Assembly (NCBI GenBank): GCA_030789695.1
Contig: CM061133.1
Span: forward strand, 97,359,128 to 97,423,127
Reading direction: 5' to 3'
Length of the DNA stretch: 64,000 nt
From: Scilla litardierei
Lineage: Eukaryota > Streptophyta > Magnoliopsida > Asparagales > Asparagaceae
The translations under genes were made by a program, and so were the position numbers. Position 1 is the stretch's first letter. Every line of letters starts with the position of its first letter. The notes below the pieces were generated by a model. It saw only the letters and a program-made list of their open reading frames with translations. It ran no database searches and had not been told where the DNA came from. Of this stretch, positions 22,164 to 34,394 are shown in pieces.

Positions 22164-23467
22164 TGTAGGAAGATATATGCCCATGAGGCAATTTATCTTG
22201 ATTATACGTCTTCTTCATACCGTATATAGTACGTATTATTCTAAGTATAAAATCATCAGTATTAATATACTTAGATAATATCCATAGACTTATAGTTAGG
22301 TCCTTACATATCTAGATGAGATCTCGATTATGAGTAAGTAAGCGACCGAATAGAAACGTGAGTCTAAAACGGTTCGTGATCATAGATGTGTCGAGAACTG
22401 GATATTGACACATCGGATAGATCACTGTGTCTTCGTCTTACCTTCGGGTAATGATGATCTCATAGTCATTCGACTTGCTGAAGTCGGAGACGAGACACAG
22501 GTGCTCATTGGAGAATGAGTTCACTGAACGACCAAGTTAGAGTTATTAAATGGTTAACTTTAATGATCTGTCTTTAATAACTCTAGGGTGATGATAGGTT
22601 AGTTGATCCTTAAGACCTGAAGTCATCTGTACCAACCTGTGAGTGGACGGTGTAGCTTAGACCCATGATCTAGCTTCGAGGACCAGTCCTGATGAAAGAT
22701 CTTAGGTTGGGTTGCACCTGAAGCTCTCGAGGTGAGTAAATGACTAAGATGGGATTCGTCACTTCCATTAAAGGGAAGTTAGTGTTACAGGCCCAGTACG
22801 GTCTTTATGTTAATTCTCGGCCGGGGTACGTTGCAAGTAGTACAACGTGTATACAATAAAGACCGCCGTATACTGACCAATGTTGACTAATAGGGTTGAC
22901 AGAAAACCATACCCTAGGCCAACAATAAACACAGTCTTGACGAAGGGATTTTAGCTAACGGAATTCATCACTGACACAGCCAATGCAAGCCCTATGATAC
23001 TTTTGTCAAGGGTCGATCACGTTTTGATGACTCTGAAACAGGGACGACAGCTACTGCTCGTAGTGACCGTCGTCTAGGGGTTTCGAGCCCCAACCTGTAG
23101 TAAGGTTAGGCTGTAGGGTCTCACAACGAGGAGTGTTCGTGTCTTAGTAATAGGAATATAGAAAAGAGAGAAATATCATTTGATGATATTAAACATTCAC
23201 AAAGCGGTTGTGAATATTAGTCACATTAGCAATAGGGACACAACATTGCATTAGATGCTAACTTTGACTAAACGTGTTGTAAATTAGTTACGACGAATTT
23301 AGTAGGAACAAACTTGTTGGAAAGGGTTACCTGGATGACGGGATCGTCCCGGTCTAAACACAGGTTCAAACCGCGTCCAAATCAGAGCTCAAACGAGTCC
23401 AGAAACGCAGAAATAGTTCAAGGAGAAGTGGGTTAGACCCACTGGGCCAAAAGGCCCATGTGCAAAG

Positions 23468-23650
23468 GCAAAACGGGCGCACGCCCGCTGCACAGCGGGC
23501 GCGGCCCGCTGTGTGCAGCGGGCGGGCGCCCGCTGATGCAGCGGGCACGGCCCGCTACGGCAGCGGGCGCCCGCCCGCTGCAGCAGCGGGCGGGCGGCCC
23601 GCCCTTGCTCCCTTGGGCGGGCGCGCCCGCTAAGCCTAGCGGGCGCACCC
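23468..23650. repeat. GC palindrome cluster (GCGGGC/GCCCGC) in LTR
   Basis: At least eight alternating GCGGGC and GCCCGC arms spaced 10-25 bp, such as GCGGGCGCGGCCCGC and CGGGCGGGCGCCCG, in an otherwise AT-rich LTR. It lies about 330 bp upstream of the TATA box. Strong secondary structure is expected. Confidence 0.8.
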
Positions 23651-23977
23651 GCAACATAAGTCGTATTAGGGTTTTTGAAACCCCTAATGACGGCTACGAA
23701 TTTTGAGAAATTGCTAAACTTTGAGCAATTGTTTGAGGGGTCAAACGAAGTCGAAATTCATCGCCGTCAGTTCCTACGCGTTCACCATTCCAAGTTCTTC
23801 TGATTCATAGCTTGTTTGGTGTCTGAAGTTTAGTATGCGATGAGAATTAATTCGTTAAAGTTTGACTTTGTGAAAGGCTAACTTTAAAGTTGAAATTAAG
23901 CCAAATGGCTTAATTGAATTTTTCTCTTCATGGGAATTGTCCCACATTGCTCGCAACGAGAAGTTGAGTGCTCACTC

Positions 23978-23993
23978 CCTATATAAATAGGGG
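23978..23993 (+). promoter_or_regulatory. LTR TATA box
   Basis: CCTATATAAATAGGGG, in the right place for an LTR promoter, with CT-repeat leader sequence downstream (about 24078-24090). Confidence 0.7.
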
Positions 23994-24590
23994 TGCACTC
24001 TCCTCGTTGAAAAACACACCAGTCAACGATCGAGTAGCTCCAGATTTTTAGAGCAAGCTCGATCGGCGACTAAATCTCTCTCTCTCTATTTTCCTATTCT
24101 CTGGAATAGTCCTAGCACGACTACAAAGGGGTTTGGATCTGATCCGGATGTCTAAGACGCAGGTTCTTCTCAAGTGAAACTTTCTACCGCGTGTGATCGG
24201 CTCGGAGGCGAAAGCAGCTCGGGCGGATCGGTGCGAGGGTGCGAGACGGCTCAGGGAGATCGGGTCAACACGGCTCGGCTACGAGGAGCTTCTCAAGACG
24301 GTGCGGTACATCTTGCCTGCTCCAAGGCCAAGATTCCGGGTATGTGGTTAAGCATTTTCTAGTGTAATTTTAATTAGTCGCTTTAGTGTAGATCCTTCTT
24401 GGGGTGGTCAGACCCACTCCAAGTTGGCATAGATCGGGCTAGGTTCTGGCTCCCCAGAGCCTAGCTAAATAGTTTAGCTAGTGTAGAAATTTTGATTTCT
24501 GGTTTTCCGCTGCGCTTTTGTGCCTCCGTGGTCCGTCCGACTTAGGACGGATACGGATCCGAGCTCTGGGGGTCCGCCAAAACCCCAACA

Positions 24591-24837
24591 GTACTTAATC
24601 AACAACTTCTAAACCTGCAAAATAAAGAGTTAGTGCATAGCAAAACAATATCAACACAATGTAAGTATCAAAAGAATAAGAGCAAGAGACAATGGCAAAC
24701 GCAAACACACAAGAAGTATACTTGTTCACCCTTCCATGGGCTAATCCAGTCACAAGTAACACTTGGAGTTCCACTACCTTGCCTCGAGGACTTCCGACCA
24801 CTCTGCATCCATTAACACTCTAATGGCTTATACAACC
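24591..24837. other. Pre-insertion flank, left of the LTR array
   Basis: About 250 bp that continue at 40518 on the other side of the array. The style (CAAGTATACTTGTTCACCC..., CAGTCACAAGTAACACTTGG) suggests another LTR, unassigned. It ends with the target site CAACC (24833-24837). Confidence 0.5.
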
Positions 24838-27800
24838 TGTAACGACCAGTTTTGCCGTCTCTATTGTCTGTTTTCATCTAGTGTATTATCTTTCCCGTAT
24901 CCGTAGTCAGACGTTCCGTATCCGTAGTTAGGCGTGACTATCCCCGTGCATGTGCCTGCTTTTTCACGTTAATTATTTCTATTATTATTATTCTATGATG
25001 CCTAGTTAATTTATTATTATTATTATTATTATTGTTATTAATATTATTATTGAGTATCTCTTGTTAAATAATGATAAACTTTCAGAATTTGAATTCGAAT
25101 TTCAAATCTTTTTAGTCAATGAAACTTCCCATTTAAATCCTATTTAAACCTATTATTAAATTGACTTAATTAGCTCTAATTGCCTTGATTAAACCTAATA
25201 AATCCTATAAAACCATTTCAAATCCTTTCCTAAATAAACCATAGACATGTTTCTAACCCTACACCCGGATCCACACTCACGCACACAGCTAGGTACATGA
25301 GTATGAGACTAAACAATAGAGAAAAAGAATATACTTAACTAAACCTAGACCTAGGCTCACATGTTCTCTTCCCTACCCTACAACTTCTTACTGCAAACTA
25401 AGCCTAGAGTTCACGTACAGCTTTTTCTAACACACACACTTTTCAACCTCCTATAACTATAAATATTAAACCTAGCTAGACCTAGGGCTAGTCCCATGCT
25501 GTACGATTTAAACCCCCCTCCCCTCACACAAAAGCTAACCGATATAACATAAACCCTATAGGGACTAAAGACCCCTTCACGTGCCAAACCTAACCCCTAG
25601 ATATCAACATTATATAACCCTAGGCCTTCAACTTCCTTATATTATATTAGACCCTACTACCAAAACACAGCAAGCCTATATGAACCCTAGTTCTTTTTCT
25701 AACCTAGGCAGCCGCCCCCTTGTTTTCATCTCCTCCACACGACAACCAACGCAGCCGCCCAGTTCCTTCATCTCCACGCCATGAACGCGGAGCACGGCCT
25801 CCCTCCCGATCTTTCCTCCTCCTCTCAGCACAGCCGGTGGCCACCTTATCTCCTCCGTTCACCTCCCACGCCGCAACTCCGCCCTCAACTCCGCGCCCGC
25901 GAGCAACCCTCGCCCAGTCCCCCTCCGTGCGAACTCCTCCCTTACGGCCTCCCCCACACGCCAGAGCCCCTCCACCTCTCGCATCGGCCATCTCCTGCTT
26001 CCAACGCCACTCAGGCCGAGCCTCACATCCGCCCAGTTCTCCATCGCCGCAACTCCTCCCATGTCCGAACAACTCGCGAGACAACCCAACAGGCCCGAGC
26101 CCCGACTTCATCTCCTCCACGTGCAACACACGCAAACGCCTTCCCCTCGCCCTGTCGTGCGGCCGTCTTCTCCTCCAGCCATCAACAAACCGCCTGCTCT
26201 TCCACCATCTTCACGCCACAACAACCCATGCCCAGCAACACCGGAGGCCTCCTCCTCGCAGCACACACGACGACCTCTCCTCCGTCCACCCCGCTGGCGT
26301 TCTCCCCGCTCCTCCATCAACGTCTAACGACAGAGGATATAAGCTCAAAGAGGTTGGTTTATATGTTGTCAGTAGCTACTTTAGTTAGGGTTGTACTTTA
26401 GTTAGAGTTATGTTTATTATAACTGTTAAATTAGTTAGTGATAAGTTGTTGATAATTAGCTTATAAATGTAAACAGGATCCTATGGTTAACTATTGGTTT
26501 ACAGTCTTGCTAGTATTGTTAGTGATAGTTTTGGTTTGAAACTGTGTTTCTCCTACCATTGTGTCAGTACTTGTATTGGTTTTTCTAATACTCATTTCAT
26601 CATGGTTAAGGATTGGGTGTTAGGGTATCTTTTTATAATGAACAGCGATTCCTTAAATCATAGGAGAACTACAATTTCTTTTTAGTTATTGAACCGGACT
26701 TCAGAAACAAGAAGTGTTATTTTCTTTCATTACTATTTCCTATAGGTATATAAATGCATGTTAAGATATCACAATGTTTTACTCCCAGCAACTATTTTCC
26801 TATCAAATTAGATTCACAACCTAACCACTAAATTAGGCTTCTGATAATACATATAGGAAACTAGAGTAACAGGTTATTGAAACATGTAATTTTAGTTATT
26901 AGTATTGATATGTTAATTTGTGTAATAAGTTATTTTCAATCAATCTAATATCGGAATCCGATGGCCCAGAAAACGTCGGTGCCTTCCGTACGGACCCGTC
27001 GACAGCAAGAACGTCAAAAACAGGCAAGTATATAATTTGTTATGATTTTTAGAAGTTCGGCACGTTTGCGCCGCCTTCATGTTTTGCTGTGTAACTCAAA
27101 TTTAGATGCGTAATGACGTACAAAACTGACACCATAACGACTAGGACGAAAATTGGGATCCAACGGTATATCATACGATATATCCCCAATTTAAACAACT
27201 AGAGAAAGAAATTGTTTCTGTAGCAAATTGAACGAAAAGGACGAAATCGTCATTATTGGAAATTACGGAACCGGTCGTTCGACCCGCTTCCGCTTTGCAG
27301 AATTGTCACCATAAAACACTAATTTTGATAACAATGAAATTCAGTGAGTCTTGACATGTTTAACAGTTTGGACATCGTGAAATCGTGCGCCTCGAAGGCG
27401 AAATCGTGAATTCGTGATGTCGTGTGAGTCGACTAGGCCGGCTCGTGTTCCGGCAAAACTTTTGGGTGGGGTTAGGGTTGAGCGGCCACTAGGCGTATGA
27501 AAGGTACTCTCCTCAAGAACACCACCCGACGCGGTGGGTTAGTGTCAATCACGGTAAGCCCCCGTGAGAGGAACGACCTTCTCATCACGACCTAAAGGCG
27601 AGAACCCTAGATTAGATGTGAATTCTTGACATGGTCATTGTAACGCTAACTTAGTCATCGCGAATATTGAAATGCTAACAAACTCTGAGAATCTAACTTT
27701 AAACTTGCCATCGACTAGAACTGCATGCTAGGATTGTTTCTTTCTGCTATGTAATTGTTAAATGTTAATTGCTGCAGTCGTTTCCTTTAAATTTAATGAT

Positions 27801-28279
27801 GCTTCTAAATTTCATATACTTGTTATATACTTCGCCTTGGGATGCTAACTCTTTCTTGCAGACCACTAGCTGACATACATTCATGTTTGTGGATGTATGT
27901 CAGGTTCAGAGCTTGAGTACCACCTGACTTGGAGAGCCAGAGTTGTCGAAGACGTCGAGATGTTTTCTGCAGAAGACTAGAGTCTCTTTTCCATCATTGC
28001 TTTGAGTTTTAGTTTAGTTCCTTGTAGTAGGATTAGTGTTTGGTTGTAGTTTCTTTTGGCCATGCTGAGGCCCTGTTGTTTTATTTTCTGTACGAACAAT
28101 TCTGGAAGTGCCCATTTAATTTAATGAAATGCTTTCTGGTTGTTCTGATACGCAAATGCAAGGACCCTTTTCTGTGTTTTTATCACAGACGCTTATTGAA
28201 CTCGAGCTTCACCGCTCCAGTTCAAGCGGGCCGTGTAACGTTCTCGCTTCCGGTGTCTTTTGGGAAGCGGGGCGTTACA
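24838..28279 (+). repeat. LTR 1 of the tandem array
   Basis: 3442 bp. Contains an ATT microsatellite (about 25010-25055), a very C-rich block (about 25700-26330) with incidental long frames, a stem-loop at 27870-27903 and a terminal inverted repeat at 28234-28279. It differs from LTRs 2 and 3 by a 5 bp longer CTCCC run (about 25520) and several single bases. Confidence 0.93.
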
Positions 28280-30958
28280 GGTTTTAGTGGTGGCCCATGC
28301 AGGTCATGCAACTGCCAAGTTCAGAACAATTAGAACACTTTTCATTAGCCAAAAATATCCAGAATAGTTCGTACGTGAAATTATTCGAATATCTTGTCTC
28401 AGCACGATAGGAAACCGACACCCGGATGATAGGAATAGATAGACGCTTGTGCTCGTTAGTTAGACACCCGTGCCATGACTTGGTATTATCATCTTAGGAG
28501 TCAACCTGTCGATTGATCATCCAGCTCTAACCTTATTAAACTTTCGAGTTTCGTTAATCATTCGCTTAGGTTTATCGAATCTAGGGCCCAACCAGACGTA
28601 GCGATCGTCGCCGTGCAAGTCAAGCCTGAGACGTCTGCAATGAGTAGATTACGAAGCGTGGAATATTCCAGACCTAGTGATAAGATCTTGCCCTCGACCC
28701 TCAACGAACCCTCACATCGGCTTCCCTAACACAGTCTAGTTCTTTGACGAACCTTAGTGCTAAACCTTAGTCGACCCAATAATTATTTCCCCCTGATTTT
28801 ATTATTTTATAATCATTACACTTCCATGTTAATGATCGTAGAAAGCCTCCGTAGCGTATTCACAGAGTTACTTCTTAGTCGTCCTTACGCTTCAATCGTC
28901 GAACCTGATTCTTGTCCTCGATTCACATAAACTCTTCATATCCGCCATTTTTTTAACCTTGAACCCCTCCTAAAAAGATATTTTCGATATTTCATTTATT
29001 GAATTCTTCGCTAAGTTTAAAATTCTTTCGAAAAAAAAACTTTTACTAGATTCTCTACACTTCAGTTGACTTGAACACAATCTTGATATGAAACTTTTCT
29101 GACGCCATTTTAATTACTATCTTATAACGATTTCCTGACATTCATCTCTCGCACTTCTATTTCGCATACCCTCGTGTAGCCACTCTATTTTTCTCATGTA
29201 AAGAACTTCCTTTTAAACTTTATTTCTATTTTTGCTAGTTCAAATATCATCTTCATTTCTTGCTAACATACTTTCAACACAGTCACTTCTACATACTTTT
29301 AAAATATATATACCTTACTAAGTTAAATAGAACTCCAAAATCCTGTGTGTCAGTCTTATAATCATTGTCTTCAAATATTTTAAGAAAGAAACAAAAAAAA
29401 ATTCTCTTTACAAACCTATTTTCCATTTGCAAAACAAGCACTGCATCGCTAGGCCCATATTACTCTTCACTCATTATTGACTAATCACATTTTACAATTT
29501 AATTTATACCATATGTTTGCTATTTTACGATGTTATTATTTTCACACACATCCTTATCTTCTTACCTTGGTTCATAAATATTTTATGTCACCCAACCTGC
29601 TGACCTCTTACCCATGTCACATTCGAAACAGTCCATCACAACAATAACTCGTTGCCTCATTCCTGCACCTTGTTTGGTTGTCGCATTAGAGCTTACCTTT
29701 CCTTATGACAGCTTTAGTTTAAGTATAGTGAGACCATTAGCTTGATTATGGTGTTGTGGCGCATGTAAATAGATAGTGACTGTGGACCCGCGTATGCTAA
29801 TCTCTATATACCACCCATGTATGACGTGTGCTTGTGCGTATATATGTCTGTGGTTGGTTATAGGCGTGTATATAAATATATATTGTATGAACAAGTGTGT
29901 TTTATATATAGTAGAATTGTTATAATTACCCCTACGGGATGATGTATGAGCATGTGTATACCCGGAAGTATGTATAGTCGTATGTTTGTGAATACATATA
30001 TGGACGCATGTAATAGTATACTAGCCCTATGTAAATTACCATGGTTGTGTATACCGGTGTGTGTATATTTCTCCTATGTAGATACGAGCTAGGCGTGTAT
30101 TAGTGTAAGTATGTATATGTATGTGAAATGAACGTACGTATGAGTATTTGAAAGTGTGTGATATATATTAGTAAGTATATACCTATGGATGTATATGGTT
30201 TCATTATAATGTATGAATGCCCGAGATGGAATGACCTTAGTGTTTAAGTCCACTCACCCATACGTTGGCCTATTTAAGGGATTCTGAGGACGGATTTGAT
30301 CCTAGGGTGTGTAGATTGCTATGACCCAAGTACTAGGGGTAAAGTTTATATAAATCTGGGTATAGTATAAGGTATTACATGCATGTATATATGTGTACTG
30401 TTATGTATTATAATGTGTATATAGTAGTATGCGGTATGTGAAAGTGATTGTACAATTGAAGTGTTAATTGAATAAGAATGATTGTATTTCTTATTAGTGA
30501 TATGTTTATGTGACATGTAGTATTATATCATTAAAGATTGTGAGTGTATGAGATATATGGTAATATATTGTGTATTAATAATGATGTGAGTGTGCGAGGT
30601 GTTGGCATACTTACACAGCTAGTAAATTGATGTGGTTGTGTAGTAATCATCATTATTCGTCGAGTATAATATTGGTTGGATTATATTGGTAGGATGATGT
30701 TAAGCATGTTGTATAAATACGTAATTGGTAACATGTGTATGTGTATAGTTACTACTAGTAGCATTGGCGTTGATTTGTATTATCGGTGGTAATACTTTTG
30801 GTGTTGATGTTAATATTAGAAATACTATTTGGATATGGCATGATGGTTATTTATCGTGTGTATACATTAGAAGGGAGATACGAGCGTTACCCTGATATTT
30901 TCCCCGTGTCTTAGCCGATAAGATTCCGAGGGCGGAATCGTCTTTAAGGTGGGTAGGA
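28280..30958 (+). other. Internal region 1 of the tandem array
   Basis: 2679 bp with no gag or pol. The sequence after the LTR (GGTTTTAGTGGTGGCCCATG) only weakly resembles a tRNA-Met PBS. The second half is rich in TGTATA/TATGTG runs. At 30922-30939 lies a perfect stem GATTCCG/CGGAATC (loop AGGG), then the purine tract AAGGTGGGTAGGA against the next LTR. A weaker relic of that stem motif is at about 30279-30298. Confidence 0.85.
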
Positions 30959-33900
30959 TGTAACGACCAGTTTTGCCGTCTCTATTATCTGTTTTCATCT
31001 AGTGTATTATCTTTCCCGTATCCGTAGTCAGACGTTCCGTATCCGTAGTTAGGCGTGACTATCCCCGTGCACATGCCTGCTTTTTCACGTTAATTATTTC
31101 TATTATTATTATTCTATGATGCCTAGTTAATTTATTATTATTATTATTATTATTGTTATTAATATTATTATTGAGTATCTCTTGTTAAATAATGATAAAC
31201 TTTCAGAATTTGAATTCGAATTTCAAATCTTTTTAGTCAATGAAACTTCCCATTTAAATCCTATTTAAACCTATTATTAAATTGACTTAATTAGCTCTAA
31301 TTGCCTTGATTAAACCTAATAAATCCTATAAAACCATTTCAAATCCTTTCCTAAATAAACCATAGACACGTTTCTAACCCTACACCCGGATCCACACTCA
31401 CGCACACAGCTAGGTACATGAGTATGAGACTAAACAATAGAGAAAAAGAATATACTTAACTAAACCTAGACCTAGGCTCACATGTTCTCTTCCCTACCCT
31501 ACAACTTCTTACTGCAAACTAAGCCTAGAGTTCACGTACAGCTTTTTCTAACACACACACTTTTCAACCTCCTATAACTATAAATATTAAACCTAGCTAG
31601 ACCTAGGGCTAGTCCCATGCTGTACGATTTAAACCCCCCTCACACAAAAGCTAACCGATATAACATAAACCCTATAGGGACTAAAGACCCCTTCACGTGC
31701 CAAACCTAACCCCTAGATATCAACATTATATAACCCTAGGCCTTCAACTTCCTTATATTATATTAGACCCTACTACCAAAACACAGCAAGCCTATATGAA
31801 CCCTAGTTCTTTTTCTAACCTAGGCAGCCGCCCCCTTGTTTTCATCTCCTCCACACGACAACCAACGCAGCCGCCCAGTTCCTTCATCTCCACGCCATGA
31901 ACGCGGAGCACGGCCTCCCTCCCGATCTTTCCTCCTCCTCTCAGCACAGCCGGTGGCCACCCCATCTCCTCCGTTCACCTCCCACGCCGCAACTCCGCCC
32001 TCAACTCCGCGCCCGCGAGCAACCCTCGCCCAGTCCCCCTCCGTGCGAACTCCTCCCTTACGGCCTCCCCCACACGCCAGAGCCCCTCCACCTCTCGCAT
32101 CGGCCATCTCCTGCTTCCAACGCCACTCAGGCCGAGCCTCACATCCGCCCAGTTCTCCATCGCCGCAACTCCTCCCATGTCCGAACAACTCGCGAGACAA
32201 CCCAACAGGCCCGAGCCCCGACTTCATCTCCTCCACGTGCAACACACGCAAACGCCTTCCCCTCGCCCTGTCGTGCGGCTGTCTTCTCCTCCAGCCATCA
32301 ACAAACCGCCTGCTCTTCCACCCTCTTCACGCCACAACAACCCATGCCCAGCAACACCGGAGGCCTCCTCCTCGCAGCACACACGACGACCTCTCCTCCG
32401 TCCACCCCGCTGGCGTTCTCCCCGCTCCTCCATCAACGTCTAACGACAGAGGATATAAGCTCAAAGAGGTTGGTTTATATGTTGTTAGTAGCTACTTTAG
32501 TTAGGGTTGTACTTTAGTTAGAGTTATGTTTATTATAACTGTTAAATTAGTTAGTGATAAGTTGTTGATAATTAGCTTATAAATTTAAACAGGATCCTAT
32601 GGTTAACTATTGGTTTACAGTCTTGCTAGTATTGTTAGTGATAGTTTTGGTTTGAAACTGTGTTTCTCCTACCATTGTGTCAGTACGTGTATTGGTTTTT
32701 CTAATACTCATTTCATCATGGTTAAGGATTGGTTGTTAGGGTATCTTTTTATAATGAACAGTGATTCCTTAAATCATAGGAGAACTACAATTTCTTTTTA
32801 GTTATTGAACCGGACTTCAGAAACAAGAAGTGTTATTTTCTTTCATTACTATTTCCTATAGGTATATAAATGCATGTTAAGATATCACAATGTTTTACTC
32901 CCAGCAACTATTTTCCTATCAAATTAGATTCACAACCTAACCACTAAATTAGGCTTCTGATAATACATATAGGAAACTAGAGTAACAGGTTATTGAAACA
33001 TGTAATTTTAGTTATTAGTATTGATATGTTAATTTGTGTAATAAGTTATTTTCAATCAATCTAATATCGGAATCCGATGGCCCAGAAAACGTCGGCGCCT
33101 TCCGTACGGACCCGTCGACAGCAAGAACGTCAAAAACAGGCAAGTATATAATTTGTTATGATTTTTAGAAGTTCGGCACGTTTGCGCCGCCTTCATGTTT
33201 TGCTGTGTAACTCAAATTTAGATGCGTAATGACGTACAAAACTGACACCATAACGACTAGGACGAAAATTGGGATCCAACGGTATATCATACGATATATC
33301 CCCAATTTAAACAACTAGAGAAAGAAATTGTTTCTGTAGCAAATTGAACGAAAAGGACGAAATCGTCATTATTGGAAATTACGGAACCAGTCGTTCGACC
33401 CGCTTCCGCTTTGCAGAATTGTCACCATAAAACACTAATTTTGATAACAATGAAATTCAGTGAGTCTTGACATGTTTAACAGTTTGGACATCGTGAAATC
33501 GTGCGCCTCGAAGGCGAAATCGTGAATTCGTGATGTCGTGTGATTCGACTAGGCCGGCTCGTGTTCCGGCAAAACTTTTGGGTGGGGTTAGGGTTGAGCG
33601 GCCACTGGGCGTATGAAAGGTACTCTCCTCAAGAACACCACCCGACGCGGTGGATTAGTGTCAATCACGGTAAGCCCCCGTGAGAGGAACGACCTTCTCA
33701 TCACGACCTAAAGGCGAGAACCCTAGATTAGATGTGAATTCTTGACATGGTCATTGTAACGCTAACTTAGTCATCGCGAATATTGAAATGCTAACAAACT
33801 CTGAGAATCTAACTTTAAACTTACCATCGACTAGAACTGCATGCTAGGATTGTTTCTTTCTGCTATGTAATTGTTAAATGTTATTGCTGCAGTCGTTTCC

Positions 33901-34394
33901 TTTAAATTTAATGATGCTTCTAAATTTCATATACTTGTTATATACTTCACCTTGGGATGCTAACTCTTTCTTGCAGACCACTAGCTGACATACATTCATG
34001 TTTGTGGATGTATGTCAGGTTCAGAGCTTGAGTACCACCTGACTTGGAGAGCCAGAGTTGTCGAAGACGTCGAGATGTTTTCTGCAGAAGACTAGAGTCT
34101 CTTTTCCGTCATTGCTTTGAGTTTTAGTTTAGTTCCTTGTAGTAGGATTAGTGTTTGGTTGTAGTTTCTTTTGGCCATGCTGAGGCCCTGTTGTTTTATT
34201 TTCTGTACGAACAATTCTGGAAGTGCCCATTTAATTTAATGAAATGCTTTCTGGTTGTTCTGATACGCAAATGCAAGGACCCTTTTCTGTGTTTTTATCA
34301 CAGACGCTTATTGAACTCGAGCTTCACCGCTCCAGTTCAAGCGGGCCGTGTAACGTTCTCGCTTCCGGTGTCTTTTGGGAAGCGGGGCGTTACA
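30959..34394 (+). repeat. LTR 2 (middle) of the tandem array
   Basis: 3436 bp. It shares the CTCCC deletion and several single-base states with LTR 3 against LTR 1 through most of its length. Near the 3' end it carries the LTR 1 state where LTR 3 differs (GTGTAACG against TTGTGACG). Stem-loop at 33985-34018. Confidence 0.93.

Larger units (their letters stand above)
20548..24590 (+). mobile_element. 5'-truncated copia relic with gag end and complete 3' LTR
   Basis: Begins inside gag at the junction with the preceding LTR. It continues through a decayed protease-like region and ends with a 2.4 kb LTR (22164-24590). Integrase, reverse transcriptase and RNase H are missing or unrecognisable. 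It is a different copia family from the gag-only element on its left. Confidence 0.78.
22164..24590 (+). repeat. 2.4 kb copia 3' LTR
   Basis: Starts TGTAGGAAGATATATGCCC and ends CCAAAACCCCAACA. It carries a TATA box at 23978-23993 and a GC palindrome cluster at about 23468-23650. A diverged relative of its 5' half lies at 57488-58400 (shared GACGAGACACAGGTGC, AATGAGTTCACT, GATCTAGCTTCGAGG). Confidence 0.83.

Noticed and set aside
25720..26388. A 222-codon Pro/Ser-rich frame, with a 206-codon overlapping frame and a 143-codon antisense frame, kept in all three array LTRs
   Set aside because: It lies in a C-rich, stop-poor part of the LTR. The copies are too similar for conservation to mean anything, no domain is visible, and three overlapping frames point to composition.
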